From KBS-96 sp963722585 (lineage in GTDB: Bacteria > Acidobacteriota > Terriglobia > Bryobacterales > Bryobacteraceae), in assembly GCA_963722585.1 (NCBI GenBank), contig CAVRNU010000021.1:1-64000 (forward strand): a stretch of DNA of 64,000 nt, given 5' to 3'. The notes under the pieces were generated by a model that was given only the letters and a program-made list of their open reading frames with translations, had not been told where the DNA came from and ran no database searches. Made by a program: the position numbers and the translations under genes. Shown piece by piece: positions 35,201 through 43,165 of this stretch. The first letter of the stretch is position 1; the number at the start of each line of letters is the position of its first letter.

Positions 35201-37154
35201 CCTCGCCCAAATCCGTAATTTGCAAAATGCACGCCCAGGGCTCAAAGGTACATTGCAGATTCTTACAGACCTGAATGCCGGCCTCAATTTAGAAAACAAG
35301 CGGAATCCCGTTCTTATTTCGCAATTGAACTCGAATGTGAAAGCCGGCGGAATCGTATACAATGCGCAGGATTTCGGGTCGCTTGACTTAGAGGCTCGCA
35401 CTCAGGGTAAACAGATCGCGCTAAGCCTTGACTCGGATCTTGCGAAATCGTCGGTAAAGGCGCGAGCTACCGTCCAGATTGCGCCTGAATACCCGACAGA
35501 CGGAAAACTGTATTTCTCGAACGTGCGCTACGCGAATTTCGCACCGCTGCTTGCGGCTGCCGGCTCGGCTTCCGAAACCAGCACCATGGACGTGCTGGCC
35601 GCGGGAGAGGTATCGATGCGGGGACCACTCGCCGACACCAAGAATGTTCAAGGCACGCTCAGCGTGAATCAGCTCGAGCTTTCGTCCACTTCGACGCGTG
35701 ACAGCCAGGCAACCGGGAACCCGGTCGTTCTTATCAGGAACAATGGGCCAATTGTAGTCGCGCTTGACCATTCGCGCGTGGACATCCGCAGCGCACGCCT
35801 TGAGGGCCGTTCGACCAACATTTCGGCGGCCGGCAATATTAATTTCGTCAACAAACAGCAGCTCAACCTAAAGCTCAACGCCGCCACCGATCTTTCCGTC
35901 CTGCAGGACTTCAGCCGGGACGTGTATTCAGGCGGCAGCGTTACTGCAAACGTGGCGGTTCTCGGCACGATGGCGCAGCCGGTTGCGAATGGACGCGTCG
36001 AGCTCAAGAACGCCTCGGTCAACCTCGCCGACTCTCCGAATGGCATTTCAAATGCCAACGGCGTCATTTTGCTGAATGGCACAACCGCATCCATTCGTAA
36101 TCTGACAGCGGAATCCGGCGGCGGAAAAATCACAGTGAATGGATTCGCCGGTCTGACCGGAACAACAGTCCGTTACGGATTGCGGGCAGCTGCGGTTAAG
36201 ATTCGCACACGGTATTCAGGAGTAAGTATCGTGAGCGATGCGGCGATAACGCTGAACGGAACACTCGAGCGGAGCCTCTTAAGCGGCACCATCACGGTTG
36301 ATCGCATCGCCATGGGTCAACAGAGCGATACCGGCTCGCTCTTATCGATGACTGCCGCTCCGCCGGAGACGCCCGCGGCCCCGTCCGGACCGCTGCAAGG
36401 AATGCGGCTTGATATTCACGTGATCACATCGTCGGCATTGTCGGTGCAGACATCGGTGTCGCAAAATCTCTCGGCAAACGCCGATTTAACCGTTCGCGGA
36501 ACCCTCCTCGATCCCGGGGTTATAGGCCAGGTTACGATCACCGAGGGCACCTTGGTTTTTTTCGGGAACGAATACACTGTAAACCGCGGCGTGATCAATT
36601 TTTATAACCCTGTGAAGATTGATCCGATTCTCGATATTGCACTCGAGACCACGGTCCAAGGCGTGAATGTTACTCTGGGCGTGACCGGCCCGGTTGACAA
36701 CATGAAGTTAAACTACCGCTCCGATCCGCCGCTTCGGTTTGATGAAATTGTTTCGCTGCTCGCCGCCGGCAAAACTCCCACATCGGATCCGACAATTGCG
36801 GCGCAGCAGCCCGCCCCTCCGGATCAGTCGTTCACGCAAATGGGCGAGTCGGCCATTGTCAGCCAAGCAGTTGCGGCTCCGATCGCGAGCCGGCTGCAGC
36901 GGGTGTTTGGAATCAATCAGATCAAGATCGACCCCCAGTTTACGAGCGGTTCCGATGTGCCGCAAGCGATGGTCACGCTCCAGCAGCAGATTTCCCCAAC
37001 CATCCTGATGACCTACACTACCGATCTGGCCGATACAACGGCCCAAATTATCAAAGTGGAGTGGGCATTCACGCCGAAGTTTTCCGCCGTGGTAAGCCGA
37101 AACGAGTGGGGAATTCTTAGCCTCAACTTTTATTGGAAAAAGCAGTTGAAGTAA
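32268..37154 (+). CDS. tamB: Translocation and assembly module protein TamB
   Basis: About 1628 residues from GTG 32268, which overlaps the preceding stop (GTGA); the frame is open to 32211 but would overlap more. One N-terminal membrane anchor (VLVTVAASLGVLLVAILIAA), a first AsmA-like segment (GGKVDIGSFSLSLSHLRVRI), then a very long repetitive beta-rich region forming the hydrophobic groove typical of AsmA-like/TamB proteins. The C-terminal TamB (DUF490) domain is clear: LRFDEIVSLLAAGKTPTSDP, INQIKIDPQFTSGSDVPQAM, ISPTILMTYTTDLADTTAQI, ending LSLNFYWKKQLK. It spans the periplasm, linking inner membrane and Omp85 protein for protein or lipid transfer. Confidence 0.93.
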   Translation: MTKRSRVLVTVAASLGVLLVAILIAALIIVQTAWFQNFVREKIVSTTEEATGGKVDIGSFSLSLSHLRVRITNFVLHGTEPAGSAPLLRVESLDLELKLLSGLKDIIDLQYLGITRPEANVLVFADGKTNIPTPKPTTKPSSKSGLQTIVELAVKRFELTNGALHYLSQSIPLDVRGENLRVGLLYDTRSPAYEGSLQLDPIVARSGNRAPLIAHLNLPVRMEQDAVRIQNARLSTANSTIDFSGSLAHMAAPVVDAKLAAHVSIDEVWSVIGAAGQQPEKGAPRAADIDVAMNMDEQRIDVETLRLSLGGSNFQASGPLKDPSGRRALAFKCSLLLDELSKLANVSAEPKGTVSMSGNARLSGNSQYLVTGDIQGRNITARNGAKELGPVSLDTPFRIDPQQIELAGLKLDAFGGELRAKADLKQTRLLALNGQLSGFDIQRLSHDLGAKPVGYDAVISGTVAAEGDLKAKGTTGYTAELQLNIDGGHRGVPINGWITASYSGKTDAISLGNSYAALPHTRLDLMGALGDHLTVKLVSRNLNDFLPALNAASSQPSQTMPIVLEGGTAQVNANIDGPLRSPTIDGNLQVTKFAASQRKFDRLYTDLHASASGASIAKGVLQNPKLQAHFDGGIGLHQWSTSPQSPVTANASINNAGLEDVMALAGEPSGQFAGTLNASAKIGGTMSNPSGGASVDIANGAAYGEPFQHAAAQLSFADQLVKLQPVEITAGTGQLTASATYVHPRDSLATGRIQLNVGTNTISVSQFKTLEARRPGFSGTAQLTADLTADLVKEGQSSAVDVRAMTANFSATQLKDKANSYGDVTASAHTANNSVIFELNSNVAGGSTTLNGTTQLADGYPTKLNASIDSLQVEKALLLAGQNSLPVQGVLTAQAHLEGTVKNPSGNLSLELTKAAAYGEPITELKGEMSYAADSVQIPQFRLATPAGSIQLNGKLNHAANNFNQGTVHLHIDSSPIDLAQIRNLQNARPGLKGTLQILTDLNAGLNLENKRNPVLISQLNSNVKAGGIVYNAQDFGSLDLEARTQGKQIALSLDSDLAKSSVKARATVQIAPEYPTDGKLYFSNVRYANFAPLLAAAGSASETSTMDVLAAGEVSMRGPLADTKNVQGTLSVNQLELSSTSTRDSQATGNPVVLIRNNGPIVVALDHSRVDIRSARLEGRSTNISAAGNINFVNKQQLNLKLNAATDLSVLQDFSRDVYSGGSVTANVAVLGTMAQPVANGRVELKNASVNLADSPNGISNANGVILLNGTTASIRNLTAESGGGKITVNGFAGLTGTTVRYGLRAAAVKIRTRYSGVSIVSDAAITLNGTLERSLLSGTITVDRIAMGQQSDTGSLLSMTAAPPETPAAPSGPLQGMRLDIHVITSSALSVQTSVSQNLSANADLTVRGTLLDPGVIGQVTITEGTLVFFGNEYTVNRGVINFYNPVKIDPILDIALETTVQGVNVTLGVTGPVDNMKLNYRSDPPLRFDEIVSLLAAGKTPTSDPTIAAQQPAPPDQSFTQMGESAIVSQAVAAPIASRLQRVFGINQIKIDPQFTSGSDVPQAMVTLQQQISPTILMTYTTDLADTTAQIIKVEWAFTPKFSAVVSRNEWGILSLNFYWKKQLK

Positions 37155-37245
37155 TTCTGGTTGTGCGGCAGGATCGTATCCTGCGCGCCGGTCGTCAATC
37201 GGTGCCAGGGCGAGGCTGGCCTAGACCTGCCCCGCCCCGTTCCCG

Positions 37246-39024
37246 TTACTGAGCTGTGGGCGCGCCTGTTTCGGAGTTTGTCGAGCTTTGTGCGGGCTGT
37301 TTCGGGCGATCGGCCGGACCGGCCGAGCCAGCTGAGCCCATCGAAGCGGATTGCCGCGTCAGATGAAGCATCACTGGCGTAATCTCGAACGGCTTCTTCT
37401 CGCTCGCCGCGAGCAGAGCCACGCCGCGTGTCTTCACCAGCGCAAGCTGGCTCGTCCAGGGATCGATCTTAACCCGTGTTCCCAGTGGAAGAGCCGAGAT
37501 CTGGTCGGTTTGCGTAAGTTTCAGCTCCGGCGCACCCTGCATCAGCGATGCCAGCCGCAGATCGCCTGAACCCGCTTCCATGCCATTGCCTAACAGCGGA
37601 TGAATGAGGTGCGGAAGCTCTTCGCTCCGCGCCGAAAGCGTGCGGAGAAACAGGCCCACGCTCCCTAGCTTGCTGCTGTAAGGCGAATTCTTCAACAGTT
37701 CGATGGCTTTCTGGTCGGCCGCATTCTCTTCGTCTTCATTGCGAGCCAAATCGACCTTCCTTAGCGTCTGGTCGTCGTTGAAAATCATGCGGTCGCTGAA
37801 CGCGTATCCGGTATCGAGCTGATGGCCCAGCAGAATATGCCCCAGTTGATGAGCAATCACAGCGGCCAGGTTCGCTTCATCCGGCAGCACGTCGATCATG
37901 CCGCGGCTCACCACGATTGTATGGCCTACGTAGACCGATTCCATCGGAGTCGTCGTCATCACCCGCACGCGAATTTCGGGCTGCACGTTGATCTTGTTCG
38001 TGATTTCAAGATTGTCGAGCACGGTTTGCAGCACTTTGTCCACTTCACCAGCAGGGGCAAGCAAACCCGACGCCTCGAGGCGGTCGAGAAGATTGTCTTC
38101 AGCCTGGCGCTGCCACAGCCGCAGCGACTCCACGGGCGCCGTGTCCGCTGCCTGTTCGCTTTTGTCATTCACGCCCTGCGGGGTTTCAACCGTGATGTTG
38201 GTGAATTCCTCGCGCTCGCGGTCTTGAGCCGATTGATAGCCCCACAGCCGCGTTTGCGCCTTGAACGACAGCTTGTGCGATGAAGCTTGATTGATGCCTT
38301 CTTCGCTGTAGACATACGCCGGCAGCCACAGATTGGCGCCCGTGTTTACGCGCCACGAGTCGAAATGAGTATATGGATTGTCTTTGCCCGATGCCGTGTA
38401 GGTTCCGTTGAACCGAACTACGTTGTAATCCTGATCCTCTACCCAGATGCGCCCTACAAACCGGCCCCGACCCGCTTGTTTCAACGGCGTAACCTGGTAC
38501 ACGATGCAGCGCACATCGCCCAAGAACTCCCGGCGCAGGTACTGAAAGCTGTAGTTGCTCCGGTTGAACCCGCCGTCATCCATCAGCACCATCTGCGCGA
38601 AACCGCGTGCCACAAATTGTGAATTGGCGAATTTCGCTAGCGATGCGAGCGAGTGTCCAATGCCGCCTTGCAGGGGAACGAACGAATCGTGATTCACCCC
38701 GCTGCTCAGATCCAGTCTTCCGAGAAAATAATTGTCCGCCCGAGGCACAAGGCCCAGGTCCGGGTCGGGCTGCATCTGTTGAATGTAGGTTTCGATAACC
38801 GGCTGCATTTTCCGCAGCTTCTCGTCGAGCTGGTTCTCGTTCGCGATCGCGTAATCCATCGCCTCGTTGGCGCTCTTTGCAATCCTGGGCGGCGCACTCG
38901 CCGCCGTGTCTTGTACCGGCGCAGAAACTTGGCCGAAAGAAGTAAAGCTGAAAAGAACAGTTCCGGCAGTCAACAGGAACTGGCGCAACATTGAGGAGCT
39001 TACGAATTTACGACTCGATATCAT
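37246..39024 (-). CDS. M48-like membrane or periplasmic protein with altered zinc motif (HQLGH)
   Basis: About 592 residues from ATG 39024, which opens a signal region (MLRQFLLTAGTVLFSFTSFG within the first 32 residues). The N-terminal ~300 residues form a beta-rich domain (RRFxGD-like REFLGDVRCIVYQV, GRIWVEDQDYNVVRFNGTY). The C-terminal part is M48-like: HTIVVSRGMIDVLPDEANLA, AVIAHQLGHILLGH, and the third ligand region ENAADQKAIELL. In M48 enzymes the motif is HEXXH with Glu as general base; here it reads CAA (Gln), so proteolysis is doubtful while zinc binding is possible. It converges with tamB across a 91-bp gap. Confidence 0.8.
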   Translation of the reverse strand: MISSRKFVSSSMLRQFLLTAGTVLFSFTSFGQVSAPVQDTAASAPPRIAKSANEAMDYAIANENQLDEKLRKMQPVIETYIQQMQPDPDLGLVPRADNYFLGRLDLSSGVNHDSFVPLQGGIGHSLASLAKFANSQFVARGFAQMVLMDDGGFNRSNYSFQYLRREFLGDVRCIVYQVTPLKQAGRGRFVGRIWVEDQDYNVVRFNGTYTASGKDNPYTHFDSWRVNTGANLWLPAYVYSEEGINQASSHKLSFKAQTRLWGYQSAQDREREEFTNITVETPQGVNDKSEQAADTAPVESLRLWQRQAEDNLLDRLEASGLLAPAGEVDKVLQTVLDNLEITNKINVQPEIRVRVMTTTPMESVYVGHTIVVSRGMIDVLPDEANLAAVIAHQLGHILLGHQLDTGYAFSDRMIFNDDQTLRKVDLARNEDEENAADQKAIELLKNSPYSSKLGSVGLFLRTLSARSEELPHLIHPLLGNGMEAGSGDLRLASLMQGAPELKLTQTDQISALPLGTRVKIDPWTSQLALVKTRGVALLAASEKKPFEITPVMLHLTRQSASMGSAGSAGPADRPKQPAQSSTNSETGAPTAQ

Positions 39025-39151
39025 CTCCCTGGACCTCCCGCGGAGTGGGCGTCGTTTACCGACGCACCTCAATCGACATCTATTGGCTTCGGAGATAAGG
39101 AGACAAATGCGCGGTGATTTTCTCGCGCCGGCGGAATTCTCTTACCTTAAA

Positions 39152-39260
39152 CGAACTTCGTCACAAACGCTCCCTTACGGTCGCGGTTCAGAAACCTTCG
39201 TTGCATCCTAAGGCTTACGGAACCGCGCGCGTTAAGTAAGCGGACGGCTGACGAAGTTCG
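39152..39260. repeat. Palindromic repeat with perfect 12-bp terminal inverted repeats
   Basis: CGAACTTCGTCA (39152-39163) is the exact reverse complement of TGACGAAGTTCG (39249-39260), and each end contains a small palindrome of its own. The interior shares GGTCGCGGTTCAGAA and AACCGCGCGC with the copy near 26200. At 109 bp with no ORF, it resembles a MITE or REP-like dispersed element. It fills the gap between the M48-like gene and the acyltransferase. Confidence 0.75.
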
Positions 39261-39261
39261 C

Positions 39262-40419
39262 TTAAACGCGCAAAAACCACTTGTTCCGGTACAGGAAATA
39301 CGCGAAGGCGTACATCAAAGCGGTATACGCGAGGGCATACAGCATGGCGGCGGTCGGCGCCGAGCCGAGCGGCACGAAGATCGTGTGGAAAATCCAGCCT
39401 CTTACCGACGATGCGCCCGCCGTTCCTATGTTGCTGATCAACTCGTCGAACAGCTCCGACAGCATGTACACGGTAATGGCGTTCATGCCCATGATGACCA
39501 AGGGGCGCACCCATCGCTTCCAGCCGCACCCGTCAATCAACCACACGAATCCCGCGAAAACAATAAAATCGAGCCCCGCCATGAACAGCGAGAATGAGCT
39601 GGTCCAGAGCGACTTGTTGATCGGCATCCAGATGTCGCAGACCAAAGCAATGAAGATTAAACACGTGCCTGCCAGATACAGCCAGACAATTCTCTCCGTG
39701 AGCGGCCGTTTCAATCGGAGAAGGTGGCCAGCCATGATTCCGAAAAGGGCTGTCGCAATCGAAGGAAGCGTGCTCACGATTCCTTCCGGATCCCACGTCT
39801 TCGTGTACGCATAGTTGTGGCGGCCTAGAACCAGGTGATCCACGAAATGTGCGAAATTGCCCGCTACACTCAGGTTTCCAGCTCCATAACCGGGAACGGG
39901 AATCAACGTCATCATCATCCAGTAGGAGGCGAGGAGGCCTACAATCCAAAGCAACTGGCCGCGAATACTGCTTGTGAGATAAATAACCGAGACAATCAGA
40001 TAACAAATGGCGATTCGTTGCAAAACACCCAAAAGTCGCTGCGTCGAGGGATCGAACGCGGGCGCCATATAAACGATCAGACCCAGAACGTATAGGATGG
40101 CGGCGCGACGCACAATCTGTCCAAACAGCCTTCCTCGCGGTGCGCCGCGACTTATACGACCGCCAAGCGATAGCGTGATGGCCACGCCGACAATCCACAG
40201 GAACGACGGGAAAATGGTGTCGGCAATCGTCCACCCGTTCCACGGTGAATGCTTGAACTGATAATAAATGGCGCCGGAACCCGCGTTATTCACCAAAACC
40301 ATGAGCATCATCGTCAATCCGCGGAATGCGTCGAGCGACACGAGCCGTTCCGGTTTCACCCCGGCTGGGCTTGCCTCTATGAGGACGTTGATTTGCGGCG
40401 TTAGCTGATCGCTGGTCAT
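39262..40419 (-). CDS. HGSNAT-like membrane acyltransferase (DUF5009/DUF1624 family)
   Basis: A 385-residue protein with about ten membrane segments. The signature LVSLDAFRGLTMMLMVLVNN near the N-terminus and the W-x-x-D-x-I-F-P-x-F-L segment (WTIADTIFPSFLWIVGVAIT) identify the heparan-alpha-glucosaminide N-acetyltransferase-like family, which moves acetyl groups across a membrane onto amino sugars. In bacteria the acceptor is usually unknown; cell-wall or exopolysaccharide sugars are plausible. Start ATG 40419 has no ribosome site, but TATACT lies seven bases upstream. It ends two bases from the palindromic repeat. Confidence 0.88.
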   Translation of the reverse strand: MTSDQLTPQINVLIEASPAGVKPERLVSLDAFRGLTMMLMVLVNNAGSGAIYYQFKHSPWNGWTIADTIFPSFLWIVGVAITLSLGGRISRGAPRGRLFGQIVRRAAILYVLGLIVYMAPAFDPSTQRLLGVLQRIAICYLIVSVIYLTSSIRGQLLWIVGLLASYWMMMTLIPVPGYGAGNLSVAGNFAHFVDHLVLGRHNYAYTKTWDPEGIVSTLPSIATALFGIMAGHLLRLKRPLTERIVWLYLAGTCLIFIALVCDIWMPINKSLWTSSFSLFMAGLDFIVFAGFVWLIDGCGWKRWVRPLVIMGMNAITVYMLSELFDELISNIGTAGASSVRGWIFHTIFVPLGSAPTAAMLYALAYTALMYAFAYFLYRNKWFLRV

Positions 40420-40422
40420 GGT

Positions 40423-40467
40423 TTGCAGTATAAGGCTTTGAAGTATACGGGATTGCAGTATAAGCGA
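40423..40467. repeat. Three 15-bp direct repeats carrying TATACT on the minus strand
   Basis: Units start at 40423, 40438 and 40453 (TTGCAGTATAAGGCT, TTGAAGTATACGGGA, TTGCAGTATAAGCGA). On the minus strand each contains TATACT, a perfect near-consensus -10 hexamer, in front of the acyltransferase start at 40419. They may be iterated -10 elements or regulator sites. Confidence 0.5.
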
Positions 40468-40476
40468 CGAGCGGGC

Positions 40477-40917
40477 CTAATGCACGGTTACCGTGAGCGA
40501 CCCGGTTTGAGTGCGGCCCGCCTGATCTTTCGCGGTTAAGGTATACGTAGTCGTGCTCTGGGGCTCGATTTCCAAACAATGATTATAAGAAGGCTTGGTG
40601 TCCTCCACGTGCGGCGAAATCGTCACCGAAATCGCATTCGACACACCATAGCACAGGTGCGCCGTTTCACCGCGCCTGAGCCGAATCGGAGAAATCGAGA
40701 AATTAAGCAGCTTGATCTCTCCTGAGCCGAAAACCTGATCCACGACCTTCTTATTCTGTTCTGCCTTCTGGGCAGCGGCCCGCTCTTCGGCATTCCTGGC
40801 ATCGCGCCATCGCGAGTAGAACGTCCAGCCCACGTATAATACCGCCACAATGAGCAGGACTGTGGTATATGGCAATATGCGCTCCACAATGCGCGTTTTC
40901 TTACCTTCGACCGCCAT
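40477..40917 (-). CDS. Membrane-anchored protein with one Ig-like domain, function unknown
   Basis: A 146-residue protein. A short cytoplasmic N-terminus, one membrane helix (ILPYTTVLLIVAVLYVGWTF), a charged helix (RDARNAEERAAAQKAEQN) and then a beta-sandwich: LLNFSISPIRLRRGETAHLC, then SVTISPHVEDTKPSYNHCLE, ending TTTYTLTAKDQAGRTQTGSL, the usual pattern of bacterial Ig-like domains. Two Cys residues in the sandwich could form a disulfide. The domain should face the periplasm. No relatives can be named. It is 57 bp upstream of the acyltransferase on the same strand. Confidence 0.75.
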   Translation of the reverse strand: MAVEGKKTRIVERILPYTTVLLIVAVLYVGWTFYSRWRDARNAEERAAAQKAEQNKKVVDQVFGSGEIKLLNFSISPIRLRRGETAHLCYGVSNAISVTISPHVEDTKPSYNHCLEIEPQSTTTYTLTAKDQAGRTQTGSLTVTVH

Positions 40918-42013
40918 TTGCCCATTATCGTTGATGGTCTGTTCCCTTCTTTCCGCTGCCCAGTTCTCTCAACACACAGTCGCAAACGATTTGAAGGGTG
41001 GCTATCAGTTGGTCGCCGCCGATGTGAATCACGACGGCAAGATCGACCTCATTGCGGTCGCAAGCGGGCAAACGGATCTCGTGTGGTATGAGAATCCGAG
41101 CTGGCAGCGCCATGTCATTGCCACCAACCTGAAGGGAATGATTAATGCTGCCTATTGGGACGATCGAATCGCGCTCGCCTCCGGGTTTTCGAACGTGGCG
41201 AAGAAGAGTCTCGGTATCGTTTCCATCCTCGTTCCGAATGGCGATCCCCGCGAGCCCTGGAAAGTGAAGGAAATCGACCGGCTCCCCACGTCGCACCGGC
41301 TGCGCTGGGCGGATATCGACGGCCATGGAAAGAAGGTCCTGGTAAACGCGCCATTGACCGGGACGAATGCCGAAGCCCCGGACTACCTCGACCACGTGCC
41401 GCTGGTTTTCTACCGGCCCGAAGATTGGAAGCGCGAACTGATCAGTGATGCGAACGAGGGCGTTCAACACGGAATCTTCGTAATAGATTGGGATGGGCGG
41501 GGCCGCGACAGCCTTCTTACAGCCAGTTTTTCGGGAATCGATCTGTATCAACTCGGCGAGAACGGGCAGTGGAAGCGAACCGAGATTACCAAGGGCCGAC
41601 CAGCGGCTTGTCCGAAATGTGGTTCGAGCGATGTGACCGTCGGGGAAGTAGGGAACGAGCGGTTTCTTGCCGCAATCGAACCATGGCACGGAAACGAAGT
41701 CGCAATTTACCGCCACGGCCAGCAGGGGTGGAACAGAACGATGATCGATGATTCTCTGGTTGAAGGACACACGATTGTTGCGGCCAACTTCGATGGAGGC
41801 GGGCGCGATGACGTTGTAGCGGGATTCCGGGGAAAAGGCGGGAGTGTTCTGCTTTACAAGCCGGACTCGAAGGGAAGCTGGTCAAAGACTGTTTTGGACG
41901 ACGCAATTCCCGCGAACGCTTGCGCCGTGGCGGACTTGAATGGCGATGGGCGTCCGGATCTGGCCTGTATCGGCGGTTCGGTCCTGAAGTGGTACGAGAA
42001 CTTAAGACACTAA
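40889..42013 (+). CDS. Secreted FG-GAP/VCBS repeat protein
   Basis: About 374 residues from ATG 40889, preferred because it gives a full signal peptide (MRVFLPSTAICPLSLMVCSL, then LSAAQ); ATG 40934 would leave only half. The chosen start overlaps the divergent gene's 5' end by 29 bp. FG-GAP units: VAADVNHDGKIDLIAVASG, WADIDGHGKKVLVNA, VIDWDGRGRDSLLTASFSG, VAANFDGGGRDDVVAGFRG, VADLNGDGRPDLACIGG. An odd insert ACPKCGSSDVTVGE gives a single CXXC pair. A beta-propeller fold is predicted; role unknown. Its stop overlaps the uricase stop by four bases. Confidence 0.8.
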   Translation: MRVFLPSTAICPLSLMVCSLLSAAQFSQHTVANDLKGGYQLVAADVNHDGKIDLIAVASGQTDLVWYENPSWQRHVIATNLKGMINAAYWDDRIALASGFSNVAKKSLGIVSILVPNGDPREPWKVKEIDRLPTSHRLRWADIDGHGKKVLVNAPLTGTNAEAPDYLDHVPLVFYRPEDWKRELISDANEGVQHGIFVIDWDGRGRDSLLTASFSGIDLYQLGENGQWKRTEITKGRPAACPKCGSSDVTVGEVGNERFLAAIEPWHGNEVAIYRHGQQGWNRTMIDDSLVEGHTIVAANFDGGGRDDVVAGFRGKGGSVLLYKPDSKGSWSKTVLDDAIPANACAVADLNGDGRPDLACIGGSVLKWYENLRH

Positions 42014-42846
42014 CTGCTTCGCCTGCCAATTCGCGCTTCAATATAGCCGGATGGCTCGTCGATGGGCATGAAGATCTGGTTTGGATTGTCCACTCCGAAT
42101 GGCAATAGGTCGACCAGAATGCAATGCTTATTTGGCATGACGAGATAAATCTCAGTGACGGTATTGACCTTCTCTAACACCGCTTCAGCCATCGCAAACA
42201 ACGTGTGCTGCACCGAAAGGCTTTTATGTTGGGCAAAGCAATCCAACAGAATGGTGCGGATCTCGCGATAGCAATCGTTGAACGAAATATCGCCTTGAAC
42301 ATATTGCCACTCCGCTTTGAGAACCGTCCCAAACAGACGATCGTGGGTTTCCTGAAGAGTCGTGAAACGATCCTTCATGTAGCCGACAAAGGAGGAATCT
42401 GCCGTTTTCAGGATTTGAAGCCCTTTTATTCCTGAACAGATCTCGATCTGGGTGCGTCCCGCGGTGATCCGCGTCGTTCGACGCTCGTTGCCAGCCTGGG
42501 AAAAGGCGGCGCCATAGTTACCTATCTGCCGCCACGGAACCTCCTCGATATCGATGCTGACCTGGGAGAGCTGTGGCACGCGCTCGAGAAAGTGGCGAGC
42601 GATAGATTGGGCCAAGATTTCGATGCCGTCCCAGCGCGTTTGCCGCGCCAGAACGTACACGGTGTTCTTCATCGTGTCGGTTGGCAGGATTGTGGCGTTG
42701 TCGCCGTCCGTGAAAGCCGCGCTAAAGTCGCCTTCAAAGAGAATGTTTACCGACAGCTCGCGAACGTCGTGGGGCACACGTGCTCGATCGACATAGGTCA
42801 GCCGCACGCGAGTCTTTCCGTATGTGTTGGATCCAATCGTCGCCAC
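42010..42846 (-). CDS. Urate oxidase (uricase, cofactor-free)
   Basis: A 278-residue T-fold uricase from GTG 42846, one base after the uraH stop. SNTYGKTRVRLTYVDR carries the catalytic Lys11, ILPTDTMKNTVYVLAR (residues 53-68) the catalytic Thr region, and VMPNKHCILVDLLPFG with EIYLVMPNKH the C-terminal signature. It turns urate, oxygen and water into 5-hydroxyisourate and peroxide. It is the last gene of the allB-xdh-uraD-uraH-uricase operon, and its product is the substrate of the two genes just upstream. Confidence 0.95.
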   Translation of the reverse strand: MATIGSNTYGKTRVRLTYVDRARVPHDVRELSVNILFEGDFSAAFTDGDNATILPTDTMKNTVYVLARQTRWDGIEILAQSIARHFLERVPQLSQVSIDIEEVPWRQIGNYGAAFSQAGNERRTTRITAGRTQIEICSGIKGLQILKTADSSFVGYMKDRFTTLQETHDRLFGTVLKAEWQYVQGDISFNDCYREIRTILLDCFAQHKSLSVQHTLFAMAEAVLEKVNTVTEIYLVMPNKHCILVDLLPFGVDNPNQIFMPIDEPSGYIEARIGRRSS

Positions 42847-42847
42847 G

Positions 42848-43165
42848 CTACGTCCCGCGATATGTCGTATATCCGAAGGGGCTGATTAGCAAAGGAACAT
42901 GATAATGTGTCGCATCGTCCCGCACGGCAAAAGAGACGCTTATCTCCGGATAAAATCCCTGCGGAAAGTAATCTCCGATCTCGAACAACATACGGTAGCT
43001 GCCTGGCTTCAGCGTCGCCCCATCCGGCAGCAAACCTCGAAGCCGCCCATCCTGGTCCGTGACGCCAGATCCAATTGCCGCATCTGACGAGAAGAGATGC
43101 ACCTTGATTCCGGCTGCGGGCCGTCCGCGCGCCGTGTCGAGGACGTGTGTCGATATTCCGCTCAT
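42848..43165 (-). CDS. uraH: 5-Hydroxyisourate hydrolase (transthyretin-like)
   Basis: A 105-residue protein. STHVLDTARGRPAAGIKVHL at the N-terminus, the central RMLFEIGDYF, and HYHVPLLISPFGYTTYRGT at the C-terminus match the family; the terminal tetrapeptide is YRGT where most members have YRGS. It hydrolyses 5-hydroxyisourate to OHCU. The ATG overlaps the uraD stop by four bases. Confidence 0.95.
   Translation of the reverse strand: MSGISTHVLDTARGRPAAGIKVHLFSSDAAIGSGVTDQDGRLRGLLPDGATLKPGSYRMLFEIGDYFPQGFYPEISVSFAVRDDATHYHVPLLISPFGYTTYRGT

Noticed and set aside
40423..40467. CRISPR-like or iteron origin
   Set aside because: Three 15-bp units without spacers are too few and too short for CRISPR, and no replication gene is nearby.
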